DNA of 60,000 nucleotides, taken from positions 16,511,501 to 16,571,500 of the forward strand of contig OU612070.1 in the NCBI GenBank assembly GCA_914767715.1, given 5' to 3'. Positions 53,151-60,000 of the stretch are shown here, one piece after another (position 1 is the stretch's first letter; every line of letters begins with the position of its first letter). The DNA is from Membranipora membranacea (Eukaryota > Bryozoa > Gymnolaemata > Cheilostomatida > Membraniporidae). The translations under genes and the position numbers were made by a program. Under the pieces are notes generated by a model. That model saw only the letters and a program-made list of their open reading frames with translations. It had not been told where the DNA came from and made no database searches.

Positions 53151-54774
53151 CTGGAAGAGAATCAGAAGATGTCTTAACACTTCATTATTGGAACTTTGTT
53201 GCTTGACCGGGCATTGTGAAATCACCGCAAGGCACTTGGAAAGAGTTGCCTTTGGGTAGACAACTCCCAGCTGCGAGCAACTAAATACGTGTGTTTGCAC
53301 ATGGGTGTGCATGGTAGATTTGTCTCTAACTCCTTGATGAGAACGATGACCTTTGGTTTGGTTTCCCTTTCTCATATCATTGTAAAGCTCATAATCAGAC
53401 TAAGGGAACCAAAGGGACCTTGCGTGCACCAAACTTGCCAACAACTATAATTTTATAAGAACTCCAGAATTCTTGCGGTGACTATTGGGTAATTCCTTGC
53501 ATAAAGCGGAAGCACAAGAGCACAGAAGATAATGGGGCGATATGAGGCATGCCCAACAAAAATTGGGAGCTATCATCCAAAAACGCCTTGCAAGATCGCT
53601 TAAGATAGGATATGATTTCTAAGCTTACAGCCTTTATACAGACTCCCATCAGCTTGCAAGTCTATAATTGAAGAACAAAATGAAAGAGCAACATTTGTGA
53701 ATCAATTTCTCCAGCCCTCATAATAGTAGAAATGAGAATGTGGGTTCAGCCATTTGAAACAACCCGCTGAATAACAACATGAATTTAGAGTACTCTTATT
53801 ATTGGAAAAGGTAGAACATTTTATGGCTGCTGATTACCCAGTCTGCTGCATAGACTCACATCACAGAGGCAGCAGATAAAAGGATTATGAGCTCGACTAT
53901 TAACACCTACTGGGCTGATCATACGTGTCGGGCCTTTGATCTCTAGTTAGTTATGATCATCTGCTGAGGTAGTATGGGTGATTTGTACCTCACAAATAGA
54001 GACATTGACATTCAGAAAAAGGTATAACGGCACTCTTTGATCTGCTCTCTGGCAAATGTTGCTGAACTCGCTGACGCAGCATGCTGACGTAGGGCAGGGC
54101 GCATGCAGAAGTGTAGCGATGATTGTTAATAGTGAAATGGTCGATGACTGGGAACAAACTGCTTATGTCTATAGTTGTTATGTTATGTAATTATGTTTTG
54201 AATTTGGTGATTACTGCCAATCCAGTCATTGTCTAATTTTTGGTAATTATGCAAGACCCGCAAAACAACACCCTAGATATTATTGTTCCCAGCAAGATAT
54301 TCTGCTAACAATTATATCAACACATCGCGACTGCCTTGTGAGAATGGTGCCATCTGACAAACTGCCTGTCTAGAAATTCGTTGAAATCTCCCTTTCCTCT
54401 CAGCAAATTGTCAATGCTGTCTGTTTTGACAACAACAGTCACTTCTGGCTAGAGAAAAAAACCTTAATGAAAACAAACGCTTCTTAACTGATAAACATTT
54501 ACTCCATGTTTTGTTGTTAATTCAGCATCATTCATTCAAAATAGCAGCACAACCTGAGTGATTTGCCTCCAACAATTGGTGTTGAAGTTTATCAGTAGAA
54601 GCAGCTGATAACTTTATCTCCGAAGTTGGAAGGCGCCAAATTTTCTAGCCTCAGGCCCTAGCTGTCAGTTTAATCCGCACTCACAGCGTAATGACCGACC
54701 TTCTGAACCTGAATAATCTTATTTACTTCTATAATCCGTATTTTTATGTTGGCATGATAATTTAGTTTTGACAG
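53151..54774. other. Spacer between M4 and S4
   Basis: This matches 6717-8209 and 26693-28050. It holds no gene. Confidence 0.5.
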
Positions 54775-56195
<1,421 letters not shown>

Positions 56196-57757
56196 GCTCC
56201 CAGTCTAAGCTAGTCAATTCTTACCGTAATACCTCTCTTAACAAAAAAAGTTTTTTTTATAAACAGAGCCCATGTAAATTTCAGTTTGATGTAGCTCAAA
56301 GTTTCGCTCATCTTACACTTATATTTTTTGTGTCCACTATTGTCTGTGTTATTAGGGATAGCAGACAGCTTATTGCCTTGAAGAAAGCACCAAAACATTG
56401 CTGAAACTTCATGTTTTTCTCACAATATTTACTGTGTTACGTCTGACTTCATTTTTTAAGTCCTCTTTTTGTACTTTTTTGATTATTTTCTGTTAAACTA
56501 GTTGTTACAGTCTAGTTATAGTTTTACATCACTGTATTATTACACTCACTTCTTGAAGATGGGAGATATTTGTCAAAAAACTTATTTATTTTGAATCTTT
56601 GTAGTTTAGTATTTATTACTATATTTTGACCAGTTTCAAACAAAAAACATTGACTGTCTGTCTCTGGAAATACCATAAAAATATGGTTTGCATGCTGTGG
56701 TAAATGAATAAAACATACACATATAATAGTTCAAATATGTTTGAATATTTTGGTAAGCCTTGATATTGTTGCAATGTAATGTTCTGAATCCAAGCTGGTG
56801 TTCTGCCTTTCAAAGTGAACTTGAAACATATGTGGAGCTGTTACAGTATCAATAGTAATAAAATGACCGGATGTTTTGAGTAAGGTATTAAGAACATGCG
56901 ACAAGAATTCAATGAGGCATATTTACAAACATATATAATAATGAATTATCATCACTATTATAATGAGTAGCAATGAGTAGAGGTCTGACAGGGTGAGCTG
57001 TGAATCAATATAATATATCCCTGGATGCATGATGTTGCTACCAATTCTTCCATTTACTAGCCACTATCATATACTACAGTTTTTTTCAAGTTGTCTTCCC
57101 TTCATGCCCAGGGGCATCACTCTACAATCCCCAATTTATATCACGCTTGTGCATTGATCAGAGGAAATCAGTTGAGAGAAGCATAAGGCCACGTGACTTT
57201 GATATAGCCTGTGATTTTTGTCCAGCCCCACCCACTGACACAAATCACAGGCTATATCAAAGTCACATGGCCTTATGGGGAGAAGTGAAACTTCAGGAGA
57301 GAGAAGGCGGATGTTTATTGAACAAGCAGAGTTGTGACTGCATATAAAGAAACTATTTCTCCAGACAGGCAAGTACCCAAGTATCTAACACCTTGGACTG
57401 TCTGTTGTATTTCATATAGTATGAACTGGCCATAAAATGATGGCAATGCAGCTTGTTTGCAGTTATTTAATGCTTGGGCTCACTGTTTATATACAACTGA
57501 CCAACCATTGGTTGTTTGGGAAGGAGTTCATCCTAAAAGTCCTGGCATTGTATACACAATAAAGTTTAGCTGTGAAGTTCTTAGGCTTGTATGTCCCATA
57601 AGCACACTTATGGCAAGATTAGTGAGCCAAGCGATGTACTATGGTTGCTCACTATATTGTTGTCTTCATTGTGGTAGTAGTATACAAAAACTGGTAAAGC
57701 TTAGGACATCAGTGAGGTAAATATTGGTTTCTATACACAGGACTCTCACATACCAGC
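56196..57757. other. Spacer between S4 and T5
   Basis: S4 3' UTR region and T5 upstream region; no gene. It includes the hairpin element at 57182-57277. Confidence 0.5.
57182..57277. mobile_element. 96-bp P-type hairpin element
   Basis: It starts CATAAGGCCACGTGACTTTG and ends with the reverse complement, with one mismatch in the outer 20 bp. Near-perfect arms of about 43 bases flank a GCCCCACCC-like centre. It is flanked by GAGAGAAG and GGGAGAAG, against one GGGAGAAG in the T2 and T3 units. The same hairpin forms the right end of the region at 37368-41523. Confidence 0.8.
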
Positions 57758-57895
57758 ATGGCTGCATGGGTGCAGCACCCACCAATGTGTACCACCACCA
57801 AATTAGAAAATTTTGAAGATGCACTCCCCTGTGTCCAGGATATCATCTACCCATTTAGGCAGGATAGGAAACAGGCTATGGATATGGATGGCTGA
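57758..57895 (+). CDS. Small ORF (45 aa) upstream of T5
   Basis: Identical in deduced sequence to the one upstream of T4 and of the same length as the T3 one. It ends 117 bp before the T5 ATG. Confidence 0.3.
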   Translation: MAAWVQHPPMCTTTKLENFEDALPCVQDIIYPFRQDRKQAMDMDG

Positions 57896-58012
57896 TACCA
57901 TGGACATGGAAAATATACAGGCTTGCAAGCCCCTGCGGCACATGTTTGCTTCCATAGCTGACAGCCAGTAGAGAAAAACATGATTTCCCTGATATATTTT
58001 TAGTTCCCGCAA

Positions 58013-59991
58013 ATGATGGCAGAAGCAGAATCAAAAGAAGAAGGATTTCTAGAGTGTGGATTATGTTTTGAAAATAATCCGCTCAAGCGATTACCCTGCA
58101 ATCCTGGTCACATATATTGTGTAACTTGTCTGACCAAAGACTCCGAAGTGACTCAGATTATCAAATGTCCGCTGTGCAGGTAACCTATTGTGTTAACATA
58201 GTTGTGCTCATTGCATAGCTGCACGCACATAATCATTAGTCGCCACTTGTCAAAACTGATAATCATGAGTTAAGGACAAAAATTGGAGATAGTACAAGCA
58301 AGGAATAAAAAGGCATAACAACAAAGTTTTATCTAGTAAGTGCGAAAACGAAGCTTGGCCAAAGATTTAGAGGAATTATCACCTCTCTCCGCTTTCACTC
58401 CTTGAATCAATTAATTAGGGCACTGGTCTACTTCGGCACACAAGAGTTGCAGATCCTGATTTCATTTCTTTGACCTGCAACAAGTCACAAGTAAAACTAT
58501 TATCTTACTCTTAGGTTTGTCTTCAGAAGACCCAATATTATACAACTATAATATTTCTGCACACAAGCCATGTTTGCCACATGCTGACTCTTGAAACGTC
58601 TTAGCGTCGTGGGTAGGAGATGCTTTAATTTGATAGAGCACCAGCAGTCGTCAGCGCACAAGTTCTCTTGCTGTCACATCTCTATGAAGATATGGCAACA
58701 AGGGATGTGGTGGAAGATAGATTTGTTCAAGCGACAACTCACTCAAATACCTGATGATACACGATGATGATTAATAGCACAACTTCAACCAGTCATGTTC
58801 TTGAAAGTGACTAGCACAATTATGCTTCATTTTTAGAACTGTGTTCGATGAAGGTATAGATGACATCCCATCAGCAGGTGCTCCACTAGATAAGTCTCTG
58901 TGCTGTGATGTTTGTATGAGAAAAGATGACAAGAGAAGACTGGCTCAGATTTACTGTGTGGTCTGCCAAAAAAAGTTTTGTACTCCTCATGAAAAGGTAC
59001 AGATCATTTTCAAGATTTGAACAGGGTTGGGGCTTGGATGTACGCTAGACTGTCAGTGGAAAAGTAAACATACACTCACAAACAAGCATAAATGAAATAC
59101 CTCTGCTGGTGGCCATTTGTTGTATTCATTGAACTTTGTTGACACCCTAAAAGTCATACCTATGAATTCTCACCCCATAGTTTGGTAGGCGTACGCTCAT
59201 TAGCCCGGGTACAATGTAATAATCTTCTTAGTATCATGCATTCTTGCTTATTGGTTGTACATATTCTATAACAATTGTTGTGCAGCGTAAGCCGCGCTAC
59301 CATGATGCTGTTTTCAAATAGTTTATTTTCATTCTATCAAAGAGTCATAACGATGCACTGGATGACCACATGCGTATTAGAATGGATGAGTATAAGAAAG
59401 ATTGGAGAAAAATGGAGACAAGATACTGTGAGAAACACTCAAAGAAACCCTACTCCATAACTTGTGTAAAATGCCCCAGATTATTTTGTGGGGATTGTTT
59501 CGACCAATTGGAAGCCTGCTCTGATGGTTAGTGGGTAGAATCATTTATCTCAGATACGGAACAAACTTCCTTCTTGTCTTGAAATAAACCCAAGTCATAT
59601 AATCAAAAATATCGGAGCAGTGTAATTTTCTAAATTAATATTTGATAAACCGACATATATTGTAATAAATGACAGTAAACTTCTTACACCTCCCCATATT
59701 TGGTACTATTTGAAAGCTCTCAGTTTTAGTCTTTGTCTCTGGGCCTGGAATGAAGTATCCTCTCCATGTATACTTTGATAAATATCTTATTTAGGTGACA
59801 GGCACGAGCTGAGGTCAATATCAAACGTGGTTGCAAAGCTGATCGAGATGGTTAATGAGAAGAAGGTATGGATCTTCGATAAGGAGGAGCACCTGTTAGG
59901 AATGTCCAAACAGCTGACAGCTGTCATATCAGACTGGGATACAGAAACTCAAGAGTTGATTGACAAGCTACATAACGCCAGAGATAAACAA
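58013..59991 (+). CDS. T5: TRIM-type RING/B-box protein, 5' part
   Basis: The window ends inside the gene. Exons 58013-58179 (RING), 58837-58996 (B-box 1), 59343-59526 (B-box 2) and 59795-59991 (first coiled-coil exon) are open and have the standard phases. Changes against T4 include FENNPL for FENDPL in the RING and KSLCC for KFLCC before B-box 1. All metal ligands are kept. The B-box 2 exon reads FCGDCFDQLEACSD, like T3. The remaining coiled coil and the propeller lie to the right of the window. Confidence 0.85.
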
Positions 59992-60000
59992 GTATGTAGA

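Overview
This is animal nuclear DNA: AT-rich, with spliced genes (GT/AG introns of about 0.2 to 0.9 kb), tRNA-derived SINEs, MITEs, a P-type DNA transposon remnant and low-complexity AT tracts. No bacterial features are present. The genes (a RING/B-box TRIM protein with a beta-propeller, and a TRIM9-type FN3-SPRY tail) point to an invertebrate, plausibly an early-branching one such as a sponge or cnidarian. The sequence alone does not fix the lineage.

The window is a tandem array of near-identical segmental duplications. The full repeat reads: T gene (+ strand, 8 coding exons, RING, B-box 1, B-box 2, coiled coil, beta-propeller, about 615 aa); a shared 3' block of about 2 kb; an AT-rich tract with a SINE; M gene (- strand, 269 aa when complete, disordered, polyproline and YEEI motifs); a spacer; S block (+ strand, last four exons of a TRIM9-like gene, half FN3 plus SPRY); and a spacer leading into the next T gene.

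Order: T1 (24-2557, cut by the left edge), M1 (5900-6691), S1 (8210-9618), T2 (11337-16102), M2 (19866-20578, premature stop), M3 (23275-26623, the only complete M gene), S2 (28051-29444), T3 (31184-35733), S3 (36191-36372, one exon only), P-type transposon region (37368-41523), T4 (42260-47128), M4 (52360-53150), S4 (54775-56195), T5 (58013-59991, cut by the right edge). Copies differ by point changes, small indels, one extra M block after T2, and a large deletion after T3.

The main biological point is that all five T copies keep intact frames, splice sites and zinc-binding residues. In T1-T4, the four copies whose propeller is in the window, amino-acid differences concentrate at the same loop position of successive propeller blades. 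This is the pattern expected of a tandem family of ubiquitin-ligase-like proteins with diversifying recognition surfaces. The M protein looks like a Src-type SH2/SH3 docking adaptor. Functions are inferred from motifs. I ran no database searches and give no computed identities.
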